Made by a program: the position numbers and the translations under genes. Under the pieces are notes generated by a model that made no database searches, was not told the origin of the DNA, and was given only the letters and a program-made list of their open reading frames with translations. Below are positions 1 to 6,807 of a stretch of DNA of 10,921 bases, in pieces. This DNA comes from Sulfurimonadaceae bacterium. GTDB lineage: Bacteria; Campylobacterota; Campylobacteria; Campylobacterales; Sulfurimonadaceae. Every line of letters begins with the position of its first letter. The first letter of the stretch is position 1. The stretch covers positions 1 through 10,921 of the forward strand of contig JAUWRZ010000037.1 in NCBI GenBank assembly GCA_030610325.1, written 5' to 3'.

Positions 1-333
<333 letters not shown>

Positions 334-363
334 CTTTTGCCAGCATCGTGTTTAACACAGTAG

Positions 364-404
364 TGCTATAGCAGCTAGCGTAGCTAAACGAGCTTTGCTC
401 GTTT
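364..404. repeat. Cluster of short palindromes between thiC and mrp
   Basis: Three small inverted repeats follow one another: TGCTATAGCA (364-373), AGCTA-GCG-TAGCT (373-385, 5-bp stem, 3-base loop) and AAACGAGC-TTT-GCTCGTTT (386-404, perfect 8-bp stem). Further out, AACAC (354-358) can pair with GTGTT (406-410). No U-tract follows, so this is not a classic intrinsic terminator. It may be a processing or attenuation site, or a short dispersed repeat. The GAGC-TTT-GCTC core resembles GGAGC-TTTA-GCTCC at 6541-6554. Confidence 0.5.
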
Positions 405-436
405 GGTGTTCAAATAATATTTATTAAGGAATATAT

Positions 437-1615
437 ATGACTAAAGAGATCATTGAATCAGCATTGATGAATGTGACCTATCCGGGATTTACGAAAGATA
501 TCGTCGGATTTGGTTTTGTAAAAGATATCAGTATCGCAGGAAGTGTAGTGTCGGTCAAGATCGATATCACATCGAGTGCTCCTGAAGTAGCACAGCAGAT
601 AAAAGATGAGGCGACGGTAGAACTTAAAAAAGTCGGTGCCACTAACGCTACTATCAGTGTCAATGCTCCAAAGATGCCTCGTGAGAGTTCATCTAAGGGT
701 AAGAACATCGCACCACATGTGAAGAACTTCATCATGGTAAGTTCAGGTAAAGGAGGGGTCGGAAAATCGACTACTTCTGTCAACCTGGCGATAGCACTGG
801 CTATGCAGGGTAAAAAAGTAGGTCTTCTTGATGCAGACATATACGGACCTAACATCCCTCGTATGATGGGTCTTGATGGTGTCAAACCAGAGATCGAAGG
901 TAACAAAGTCCTTCCTCTTAAAGCGTATGGCGTCGAAGTGATGTCTATGGGTTCTTTGATGGAAGAGGGTCAGTCTCTTATCTGGCGTGGTTCTATGATC
1001 ATGAAAGCTATCGAGCAGTTCTTGCGTGATATCCTCTGGTCAGAACTTGACTGTCTTGTCATCGACATGCCTCCTGGAACAGGTGATGCACAGTTGACAC
1101 TGGCACAGAGTGTACCTGTGACAATAGGTCTGACCGTCACTACACCACAGATGGTATCTCTGGATGATTCTCGTCGTTCACTCGATATGTTCAAAAAACT
1201 GAACATCCCTCTAGGTGGTATCATCGAGAACATGAGTGGCTTTATCGCACCAGATACTGGTGTAGAGTACGACATCTTTGGTAAAGGGACGACAGACCCT
1301 GTCGCAAAAGAGTTTGGTACTAAGATCCTCTCTGAGATCCCTCTCGAGCCATCTATCCGTACGGGTGGAGATGAAGGTAAGCCGATCGTCTATTTTGCTC
1401 CGGATTCTGAGACTGCCAAGCGTTATATGAAAGCAGCTGAGGAGCTTTGGGCTCAGGTCGAAGAGATCAATGATGAGGGTGGTGTAGATAATGAAGCTAT
1501 CCAGCCTACGACACCTCCAGGTGTATCAGCTTGTTCTACTGGTGGATCCAGCGCTGCTGCTGCATCGACTTCGACTTCAACACAAAGCTCAGGAAGCAGC
1601 TGCGGCTGTAGCTAA
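437..1615 (+). CDS. mrp: Mrp/ApbC/NBP35-type iron-sulfur cluster carrier ATPase
   Basis: The product is a 392-residue cytoplasmic P-loop ATPase of the Mrp/ApbC family, which binds [4Fe-4S] clusters and passes them to apo-enzymes. Residues 1 to about 80 form a MIP18/DUF59-type domain. Residues about 95-345 form the ATPase, with the deviant Walker A GKGGVGKST (104-112), the LLDADIYGPNIPRMMG block (130-145) and DMPPGTGDAQ (210-219). The start is supported by AAGGA at 426-430, six bases before the ATG. Two features are odd. The CXXC usually found just after 'ENMS' (CSNC in E. coli Mrp) is absent; here the sequence reads ENMSGFIAPDTGVEYDIFG. After residue 355 there is a low-complexity Ser/Ala/Thr tail with Cys366, Cys389 and Cys391, ending CGCS. 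The only other cysteine is Cys206. The gene lies 103 bases downstream of thiC. Confidence 0.95.
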   Translation: MTKEIIESALMNVTYPGFTKDIVGFGFVKDISIAGSVVSVKIDITSSAPEVAQQIKDEATVELKKVGATNATISVNAPKMPRESSSKGKNIAPHVKNFIMVSSGKGGVGKSTTSVNLAIALAMQGKKVGLLDADIYGPNIPRMMGLDGVKPEIEGNKVLPLKAYGVEVMSMGSLMEEGQSLIWRGSMIMKAIEQFLRDILWSELDCLVIDMPPGTGDAQLTLAQSVPVTIGLTVTTPQMVSLDDSRRSLDMFKKLNIPLGGIIENMSGFIAPDTGVEYDIFGKGTTDPVAKEFGTKILSEIPLEPSIRTGGDEGKPIVYFAPDSETAKRYMKAAEELWAQVEEINDEGGVDNEAIQPTTPPGVSACSTGGSSAAAASTSTSTQSSGSSCGCS

Positions 1616-1626
1616 AGACTATCTAC

Positions 1627-1665
1627 TCTTTTTCTTTGCCTGTTCGTTTAAGGCAGAGGAGAAGA
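1627..1665 (+). terminator. Stem-loop just after mrp, possible terminator or 3' stabiliser
   Basis: Eleven bases past the mrp stop, 1627-1641 pairs with 1651-1665 around a 9-base loop, giving a 15-bp stem with three G-T wobbles. The core is TGCCT/AGGCA. A smaller hairpin, GGTCT-ATTC-AGACC, follows at 1673-1686. No T-run comes after either, so factor-independent termination is uncertain. The position suggests the 3' end of the thiC-mrp transcript. Confidence 0.4.
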
Positions 1666-1888
1666 CTCCTTCGGTCTATTCAGACCAAAACTTCACAGAC
1701 TTTATATATTCATCTCTTTTTGTTTGGTATGACCAGACCTACCTGACGAACATGATGCACATACATGAGAGAGACCTCTCTATATCACCCTTTGTAGGTT
1801 TGGCCGTACCAGATATTATTATGTAGATGTATGGATCTTTAGTTAGAGAGTGTGAAGCGATCGGTCGAGATCTTGATTGAATAGTTGT

Positions 1889-1957
1889 TTGGATGAAGGG
1901 GTCTTGACTGTTACTGAATCGTGTCATTTAAGGGTTTTTTGGACGAAAAGGTATTGA
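1889..1957. repeat. Two imperfect 19-base direct repeats, 50-base period
   Basis: TTGGATGAAGGGGTCTTGA (1889-1907) and TTGGACGAAAAGGTATTGA (1939-1957) match at 15 of 19 positions and start 50 bases apart. No third clear copy was found. This may be a decayed repeat unit, or chance in T/G-rich DNA. Confidence 0.3.
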
Positions 1958-2000
1958 TGGTCAGTTGAAGTGTTTTTTACATCATAAGTCGTATAGACAT

Positions 2001-2072
2001 CATGGGGTCAAGGCTCCACTTTTTTCTACCTGCGCAGGCTTGGCACTAAAAAAGTTGAGTCATGACCCCGTG
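2001..2072. repeat. 72-base inverted-repeat element with GGGGTCA ends (REP/MITE-like)
   Basis: The left arm 2001-2025 and the right arm 2048-2072 are 25 bases each and match as reverse complements at 21 positions. They begin with CATGGGGTCA and its near mirror TGACCCCGTG, and end in T6 and A6 next to the centre. The 22-base centre contains the perfect palindrome CCTGCGCAGG (2029-2038). As single-stranded DNA or RNA the whole unit would fold into one long hairpin. Ends of the GGGGTCA type recall the palindromic repeats mobilised by REP-associated (Y1/IS200-like) transposases; that link is from memory and is inference. No transposase is present. It is unlike the terminator nearby because no U-tract follows. 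Confidence 0.6.
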
Positions 2073-2108
2073 TTAAGACGTTTGTTTGATGTGTATGGAA
2101 ACGGAGAG

Positions 2109-2146
2109 AAAACCTTCCAGTCCCAAATTTAAGGGAAATTGGAAGG
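2109..2146 (-). terminator. Intrinsic terminator of the glnD-glmS operon
   Basis: On the minus strand CCTTCCA (plus 2140-2146) pairs with TGGAAGG (plus 2113-2119). An inner TCCC/GGGA stem (2133-2136 with 2121-2124) closes an 8-base loop. The hairpin is followed directly by TTTTCTCTC. It starts about 29 bases after the glmS stop, the expected place. The plus strand has no T-run on the other side, so it acts in one direction. Confidence 0.75.
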
Positions 2147-2174
2147 GAACTCAATTTGTCTTAAAGCAATAAGC

Positions 2175-3989
2175 TTATTCGACAGTGACACTTTTCGCGA
2201 GATTTCTCGGCATATCGACATCATTACCAAGGCGGATAGCGATTTCCATAGAGAGTAGCTGCAGGACTACCATCATCTCAAAGAACTCCAACATATAGTG
2301 GTCGCGATCGGCAACGGGGATGAAGTCATCGGCTTTATCGAATGTCAGGTTACTGATGGCACAGATAGTGGAGTCTCGCGCACTTAACTCTTCAACATTA
2401 CTTTTAGTCTTATCGTAGAGCATGTGTTGTGGCATCAATGCTATGGTAAAGAGTTCCGGGTCAGCCAGCGCGATCGGTCCGTGTTTCATCTCACCAGATG
2501 GATAGCCCTCTGCATGAAGATAGCTGATCTCTTTGAGTTTTAAGGCACCTTCGAGTGCAAGTGGGTAGAAGACATCGCGGCCGATAAAGAAGAAGCCATG
2601 TCCATGCAGATAACGTTTGGATAGGCGTTTTAGACGCTCATGCAGATCATCATGGACTGCGACAGATGCTGGGATCTCACGAAGTGAGACTATCTGTTTT
2701 GCGATCTCAGCAGCTTTGAGTGTATCTCTCTTGGCTGCAAGGTAGAGTGAGAGCATCCAGAAGATAGTCACCTGTGTGGCAAAGGCCTTGGTGGAAGCGA
2801 CCCCCTTTTCGATACCTGCACGCGTAAGGATAGTAGCATCGGCGAGACGTACCATGGAAGAGTTGTCGACATTACAGATGGCAAGGGTCTTAAGACCTGC
2901 CGCTTTGGCCATCTTTAGGGTCTCAAGGGTGTCGGCTGTCTCACCACTTTGGCTGATGACGACAAAGAGTGTGTCCGGTGTCATCAATGGCTCTTTATAG
3001 CGGAACTCACTGGCGATCTCTACCGAAGTACGGATCTTCGCATGACGTTCAAAAAGATAGGTCGATGCCAGTGCTGAGTGGTAACTGGTACCACAGGCAC
3101 AGAACTTCACTTCATTGATACCATCAAACAGGGAAGGGTCGAGCTCATCAAAGGCGATCGAATCATCCTGTATCCGTCCAAGCATAGTATCTGCTATCAC
3201 CTCTGTCTGCTCATAGATCTCTTTCTCCATAAAGAAGCGATAACCCTCTTTTTGCGCAGAGAGTTTGGACTCAGGCAGTGCAGAGAACTGCGGTTGGACT
3301 ACTTCATGACAGGAGTCAAAGAGTTCGATCACATCTGGAGTGACAAAACCGAACTCGCCATCATGCAGATAGATGACATCTTTGGCATGTCCGATAAGTG
3401 GGGTATCCGAAGAGGCAAAGAACTTCTGTTCTTGTGCATCGGTGCCGATGATCATCGGTGAACCCTCTTTGGCAAAGAAGATCGTATCAGGTTCGGATTT
3501 TGTCACAAGTAAGATCGCATAAGCGCCCTGGAGTTGTGAAAGTGTCAGTTTGAATGCCTCGAACGCATCCTCGACGCTGTTAAGGTTCTGCTCAAAGAGA
3601 TGGACGATGACTTCAGTATCGGTCTGACTTAGAAACTTCGCTCCCTTGGCAGTCAGCTCTTTTTTCAGCTCCTGATAGTTTTCGATAATACCGTTATGGA
3701 CCACATAAGAGTACTCACCGAGATGTGGGTGTGCGTTGAGCTCGGTAGGTTTTCCATGTGTCGCCCAGCGGGTATGTCCGATACCTACAGCAAAACCTTC
3801 GGGTTTGAAATCCTCGGCTTTGAGTTGCAGGTTCTTTAGTTTTCCCACAGCTTTATAGACAGAGAAACTCTCATCTTGCAAGACAGATATCCCGGCTGAG
3901 TCGTATCCACGATATTCAAGCTCTTTGAGACCATCAAGTAGGACATCTTTGACATTATTACTTCCGATATAGCCGACTATTCCACACAT
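2175..3989 (-). CDS. glmS: Glutamine--fructose-6-phosphate aminotransferase (isomerizing)
   Basis: GlmS makes glucosamine-6-phosphate from fructose-6-phosphate and glutamine, the first committed step to UDP-GlcNAc for peptidoglycan and lipopolysaccharide; it is cytoplasmic. The 604 residues match the family's usual length. Residues 1 to about 225 are the class II glutaminase: Cys2 is the N-terminal nucleophile (MCGIVGYIG), with HTRWATHG (72-79), HNGIIENY (98-105) and SQTDTEV (121-127). Two SIS sugar-isomerase domains follow, with CGTS (299-302), SQSGETADT (346-354), EKGVASTKAF (394-403) and HAEGYPSGEMKHGP (492-505). The end DMPRNLAKSVTVE is typical. The start is fixed by the need for Cys2 and by AGGAAG just upstream. 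That ribosome binding site overlaps the glnD stop, so translation is probably coupled. No key residue is missing. Confidence 0.98.
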   Translation of the reverse strand: MCGIVGYIGSNNVKDVLLDGLKELEYRGYDSAGISVLQDESFSVYKAVGKLKNLQLKAEDFKPEGFAVGIGHTRWATHGKPTELNAHPHLGEYSYVVHNGIIENYQELKKELTAKGAKFLSQTDTEVIVHLFEQNLNSVEDAFEAFKLTLSQLQGAYAILLVTKSEPDTIFFAKEGSPMIIGTDAQEQKFFASSDTPLIGHAKDVIYLHDGEFGFVTPDVIELFDSCHEVVQPQFSALPESKLSAQKEGYRFFMEKEIYEQTEVIADTMLGRIQDDSIAFDELDPSLFDGINEVKFCACGTSYHSALASTYLFERHAKIRTSVEIASEFRYKEPLMTPDTLFVVISQSGETADTLETLKMAKAAGLKTLAICNVDNSSMVRLADATILTRAGIEKGVASTKAFATQVTIFWMLSLYLAAKRDTLKAAEIAKQIVSLREIPASVAVHDDLHERLKRLSKRYLHGHGFFFIGRDVFYPLALEGALKLKEISYLHAEGYPSGEMKHGPIALADPELFTIALMPQHMLYDKTKSNVEELSARDSTICAISNLTFDKADDFIPVADRDHYMLEFFEMMVVLQLLSMEIAIRLGNDVDMPRNLAKSVTVE

Positions 3990-4000
3990 ATTACTTCCTA
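3990..4000 (-). promoter_or_regulatory. glmS ribosome binding site overlapping the glnD stop codon
   Basis: Read on the minus strand the junction is TAGGAAGTAAT followed by the glmS ATG. The TAG is the glnD stop, and AGGAAG, the Shine-Dalgarno sequence, begins inside it. Ribosomes ending glnD would be placed to start glmS. Confidence 0.75.
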
Positions 4001-6502
4001 TTTAATTAAAGTTGTGATAATTTGTTCTGTATTATGACACATATCTGCTTGCTTTTCAAGGAGAAAATGGTCACGGACACGATTTTTGGTACTATGGATC
4101 TTTGCTGTAGCGATATTGATGTTCAGATCTTCGAGTGTCTTTACTACATAGGCAAGAAGGCCTCGCTGATTTGCGGCATAGATATCAAGTTGAGCATAAC
4201 TCTTGGAGTGTTCACAATCAATGGTGATGTCTTTCTCAAATATCTTTGGTTTTTTTAGATTGATCTGCTGGTCCATGTTAAACGACTCTTGGACTATCTC
4301 TTCGAGTGTAGCCGGTTCATACTGTTCAGATTGATGAAAAAAGTCGATCTTAAAATATTTGATACCGTCAAAAAGGGTAAAGATCTCCATCGATGCGACA
4401 TCAAGATAACTGAGCTTACCAAGCAGGTAGGCCAGGTTGAACTTCTTTCGGCGAAATATCTCTATGGTAAGGTGCTCTTTGGTATGGAAGCGGTAAGTAT
4501 ACTCGTTGACACTTTTCGCATACTGGGCAATAGAGAGTATCTCAGCGGGCGAATGCTTAAAGAAGAAGTAGTTGGACTCAATAGCAAGCGTCTTCTTTTG
4601 TAAAAGACGGGGTATGGTCTTAAACTCAGGGAGCTTTTGGATACGCTTTTCAATTGCCAGGCGTTTTTTGGCATCGGTGATACGGTCACTTTGTTGTACG
4701 ATCTCCATACAGGCATCAAAAAGTTCTCGGAGCAGTTTTGCGGTAAAGCTGTTGTAGACGTCCGGTCCGACACCATTGACATCAGCATAAGTGAGGATGT
4801 AGAGTAGTTTGAGATTGCTCTCTGTCTTGACAAGGGACATGAGTTTATAGAGAGTCTTCTCACTATGGATATCTTCTCGTTGAGCGACTCTACTCATAAG
4901 TACATGGTGTTTGACCAAAAGAGCAGCACGATCAGTCATCTGCTCGCTTATCCCAAGATGTCTGGCAAACGGGACGATGAGTCTGGCACCGACCTCACTA
5001 TGGTCTTGCTGTCGTCCTTTTCCGGCATCATGCAGGAGTACGACGACTTTTAACAGGAGTCTCTCTTCGGCAGTAGATCGTTTATAAAGGACCTCTATAA
5101 AAGGGTCTTTGATCGATTCAAGTGCTTTGATACTCTCTATGGAGTGGTAATCGACGGGAAAATTGTGATAACCGTCAAACTGTGGCAGGTGGGACACTCT
5201 TTTTAGTGGAGAGATGAGTTTGGGCAAGATGCCAGAGTCATAAAAGAGTTTGACAAAAGGGTAGAGGTTCTTTCGTTCAAAAAGCTTTCGTAAAAGTCGG
5301 TACGTCTCTTCATCGACCGGAGTGTCGATGATGGTATAGGTGAACTGTGCGAGGAGACTGGGGTCATAGAGCCACTCTCTATCATCGAGTGTCAACAGCA
5401 TCTCCAGGAGGGTGTTGACAGGTCTTGGACCATGGCCGTAAGCGGAGAAAAGACGATCGTCGAGGGCGTAAAACCCTGGCGCGACTCGTGCTTTTTTATA
5501 TTGTCTGATCGTGGAGGTCTCATGGATGTATGGACGGATCATCTTTTTGACAAAGATCTTGGTGAAGTTGTTGATGCGCCATTGCGCTTTGAGTACATCG
5601 GTAGATAACTTCTGGTCAGTGCGAAATCCAAGTAGTCTTGAGACGGCAGGTATATGTTCAAGTCGTAGATAGTCTTGCTGTTTGCCGGCGATAAGATGCA
5701 GGGCACTTCGGACACGAAAGAGCAGCTCCAGTGCGACGGCAAACTCTTTATAGGCATTATCACTGTAAAGGTCTCCGCTGAGTTGTTTGAGCATAGATAC
5801 GCCATAGATGGTACGTGCTATCCAGAACAGCAGATTGGCATCACGCAGACCGCCGACGCTCTCTTTGATATTGGGCTGCATGGAGAAGGGGTATTTTGCA
5901 CGTCGTTTATGCGCCTCTTCGATCTTTGCCAAAATAAATGTCTTCGGGTCGTCTTGTCGTATGAGATCGACCTGTCGCTGCGTGGCATGCCAGGCAAAGG
6001 TGGAACCGTAGATCAGTCGTGTCTCCATAAAAGAGGTACGGATAGTGAGGTCCTCTCTGGATGCTTTGGCAAGGTCCTGGACCTCATGGACACGATGCCC
6101 GAGCTTCAGCCCTGCGTCCCAGGCGAGATAGAGGAACTTCTCTATGATGGCATTGATGTTGTATCCCTCACACTCCTCATATACGACAAGCAGGTCTATA
6201 TCACTGTGGATGGAGAGTTGCTCACGCCCATAACTCCCCAGTGCTATGAGTGCGATGGGTATGGAGCCGCGCATGGGCATATAGTTGTCGAAGATGAGGC
6301 GAAGTACGGTCTTGTACATCAGTGTGATCGTGTTGTCGAGTGCCTTGGTATGCTTGACAAGGAAATCTTTACCCTGAGAGCTTTTAAAGGTCTCTGGCAG
6401 AGAGTCCATATAGGTAGAGATATGTGTCTTGAAGAGTTGGGAGATCTCAAAGTCTGTAGCATTTTTCTCGATAAGGTCTTCGATCTGCATACTTAGGTTC
6501 AT
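3998..6502 (-). CDS. glnD: Bifunctional PII uridylyltransferase / uridylyl-removing enzyme
   Basis: GlnD senses glutamine and adds UMP to, or removes it from, the PII signal protein, setting nitrogen assimilation in the cytoplasm. The 834 residues are slightly shorter than E. coli GlnD. The nucleotidyltransferase domain shows GSYGREQLSIHSDIDL (89-104), with the two metal-binding Asp in DID (101-103), and NIKESVGGLRD (211-221). The HD hydrolase domain shows DYHS (451-454), LLHDAGKG (489-496), KHH (531-533) and TYADVNG (571-577). A divergent first ACT domain lies around 675-722 and a clearer second one around 768-816 (AQLDIYAANQRGLLAYVV). The start has only a weak GAGAG site, but a TATAAT lies about 26 bases upstream and no better start is visible. 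It is the first gene of an operon with glmS. All catalytic motifs look intact. Confidence 0.95.
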   Translation of the reverse strand: MNLSMQIEDLIEKNATDFEISQLFKTHISTYMDSLPETFKSSQGKDFLVKHTKALDNTITLMYKTVLRLIFDNYMPMRGSIPIALIALGSYGREQLSIHSDIDLLVVYEECEGYNINAIIEKFLYLAWDAGLKLGHRVHEVQDLAKASREDLTIRTSFMETRLIYGSTFAWHATQRQVDLIRQDDPKTFILAKIEEAHKRRAKYPFSMQPNIKESVGGLRDANLLFWIARTIYGVSMLKQLSGDLYSDNAYKEFAVALELLFRVRSALHLIAGKQQDYLRLEHIPAVSRLLGFRTDQKLSTDVLKAQWRINNFTKIFVKKMIRPYIHETSTIRQYKKARVAPGFYALDDRLFSAYGHGPRPVNTLLEMLLTLDDREWLYDPSLLAQFTYTIIDTPVDEETYRLLRKLFERKNLYPFVKLFYDSGILPKLISPLKRVSHLPQFDGYHNFPVDYHSIESIKALESIKDPFIEVLYKRSTAEERLLLKVVVLLHDAGKGRQQDHSEVGARLIVPFARHLGISEQMTDRAALLVKHHVLMSRVAQREDIHSEKTLYKLMSLVKTESNLKLLYILTYADVNGVGPDVYNSFTAKLLRELFDACMEIVQQSDRITDAKKRLAIEKRIQKLPEFKTIPRLLQKKTLAIESNYFFFKHSPAEILSIAQYAKSVNEYTYRFHTKEHLTIEIFRRKKFNLAYLLGKLSYLDVASMEIFTLFDGIKYFKIDFFHQSEQYEPATLEEIVQESFNMDQQINLKKPKIFEKDITIDCEHSKSYAQLDIYAANQRGLLAYVVKTLEDLNINIATAKIHSTKNRVRDHFLLEKQADMCHNTEQIITTLIK

Positions 6503-6520
6503 AGTGCTCTCAATAATCGT

Positions 6521-6540
6521 TTTGCATATTATAGTATTTG
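6521..6540 (-). promoter_or_regulatory. Promoter of glnD-glmS (-10 TATAAT)
   Basis: The minus strand carries TATAAT at plus 6528-6533, in the context ATACTATAATATGC, which would start transcription near 6521, about 20 bases before the glnD ATG. No TTGACA-like -35 is seen, which is usual in Campylobacterota. The inverted repeat at 6541-6554 lies upstream, covering the spacer/-35 position. Confidence 0.6.
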
Positions 6541-6554
6541 GGAGCTTTAGCTCC
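6541..6554. repeat. Inverted repeat GGAGC-TTTA-GCTCC over the glnD spacer/-35 position
   Basis: A perfect 5-bp stem (6 bp if the loop is closed to two bases) is followed at once by the 10-base palindrome GATCATGATC (6555-6564). Both sit just upstream of the glnD -10 box. They could be an operator or part of a dispersed repeat; the sequence alone does not decide. Confidence 0.4.
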
Positions 6555-6565
6555 GATCATGATCA

Positions 6566-6721
6566 AGGACATCGCCAATAGCCCTTAAGAGCGTTCGTTG
6601 TGATGACGACATTCTACCTGATGAAAATATGTCTTCAACATATTTTTCATTAGAGATATCGTTGAAAGCTCACACCTTTTGTGAGTAGTGATCATATCTC
6701 CAGGGTTTTTAGAGGTGTCCT
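6566..6721. other. Structured intergenic stretch between glnD and mqnE
   Basis: No gene is credible here, but inverted repeats are dense. AGGACA (6566-6571) mirrors TGTCCT (6716-6721). ATGAAAATATGT (6621-6632) pairs with 6638-6650 with one bulged T. GAGATAT (6653-6659) mirrors ATATCTC (6694-6700), enclosing CTCACA-CCTTT-TGTGAG (6669-6685). TTTTT at 6706-6710 follows on the plus strand. The stretch lies upstream of the mqnE -10, so it is not part of that leader unless another promoter exists. It could be a small RNA, a palindromic repeat unit or regulatory DNA; there is no family match I can name. Confidence 0.4.
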
Positions 6722-6739
6722 AAACTGCTTGTATAGCTT

Positions 6740-6757
6740 TTCGCTATAATGCGCGGA
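6740..6757 (+). promoter_or_regulatory. Promoter of mqnE (-10 TATAAT)
   Basis: TATAAT at 6745-6750 sits in the context TTCGCTATAATGCGCGG, giving a start near 6757 and a leader of about 50 bases. No -35 box is recognisable. Confidence 0.65.
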
Positions 6758-6765
6758 TAATTTTG

Positions 6766-6792
6766 TACCACTCGGGCTTGTCGAGTCTGGTA
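6766..6792 (+). promoter_or_regulatory. Hairpin in the mqnE leader next to the ribosome binding site
   Basis: TACCACTCG (6766-6774) pairs with CGAG (6782-6785) and TGGTA (6788-6792), with a 2-base bulge and a 7-base loop: nine base pairs in all. The mqnE Shine-Dalgarno AGGG (6797-6800) begins four bases further on, so the fold could influence ribosome access. It resembles no riboswitch known to me. Confidence 0.45.
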
Positions 6793-6807
6793 TCACAGGG
6801 TAGATAA

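Larger units (their letters stand above)
1616..2174. other. Gene-poor gap between mrp and glmS (convergent 3' ends)
   Basis: These 559 bases separate the convergent ends of mrp and glmS. The open frames here are short, have no ribosome binding site worth the name, and translate to unrecognisable, compositionally poor peptides. What it does hold is a stem-loop after mrp, a pair of imperfect direct repeats about 50 bases apart (1889-1907 and 1939-1957), the 72-base inverted repeat at 2001-2072, and the glmS terminator. The stretch may be the remnant of decayed mobile sequence, but nothing directly proves that. Confidence 0.7.

Noticed and set aside
478..906. A 142-codon minus-strand frame inside mrp
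   Set aside because: It is antisense to the conserved N-terminal and Walker A region of mrp and has no family features.
1491..1826. A plus-strand frame running from the mrp tail into the gap
   Set aside because: It overlaps mrp in another frame, has no ribosome binding site, and its product is low-complexity and unrecognisable.
1739..1927. A 62-codon minus-strand frame in the mrp-glmS gap
   Set aside because: No convincing ribosome binding site or recognisable family; composition looks random, so it was not called a gene.
5360..5366. A GGGGTCA sequence inside glnD like the ends of the 72-base element
   Set aside because: It is a single 7-base match in a conserved coding region with no mirrored partner nearby; chance.
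5675..6496. A 273-codon open frame on the plus strand opposite glnD
   Set aside because: It lies wholly antisense to the conserved nucleotidyltransferase part of glnD, has no recognisable domain, and is explained by the codon bias of glnD.
6547..6612. A 21-codon minus-strand frame starting MSSSQRTLLR upstream of glnD
   Set aside because: Too short, ends within the GGAGC inverted repeat, and is better explained by a repeat-like intergenic sequence.
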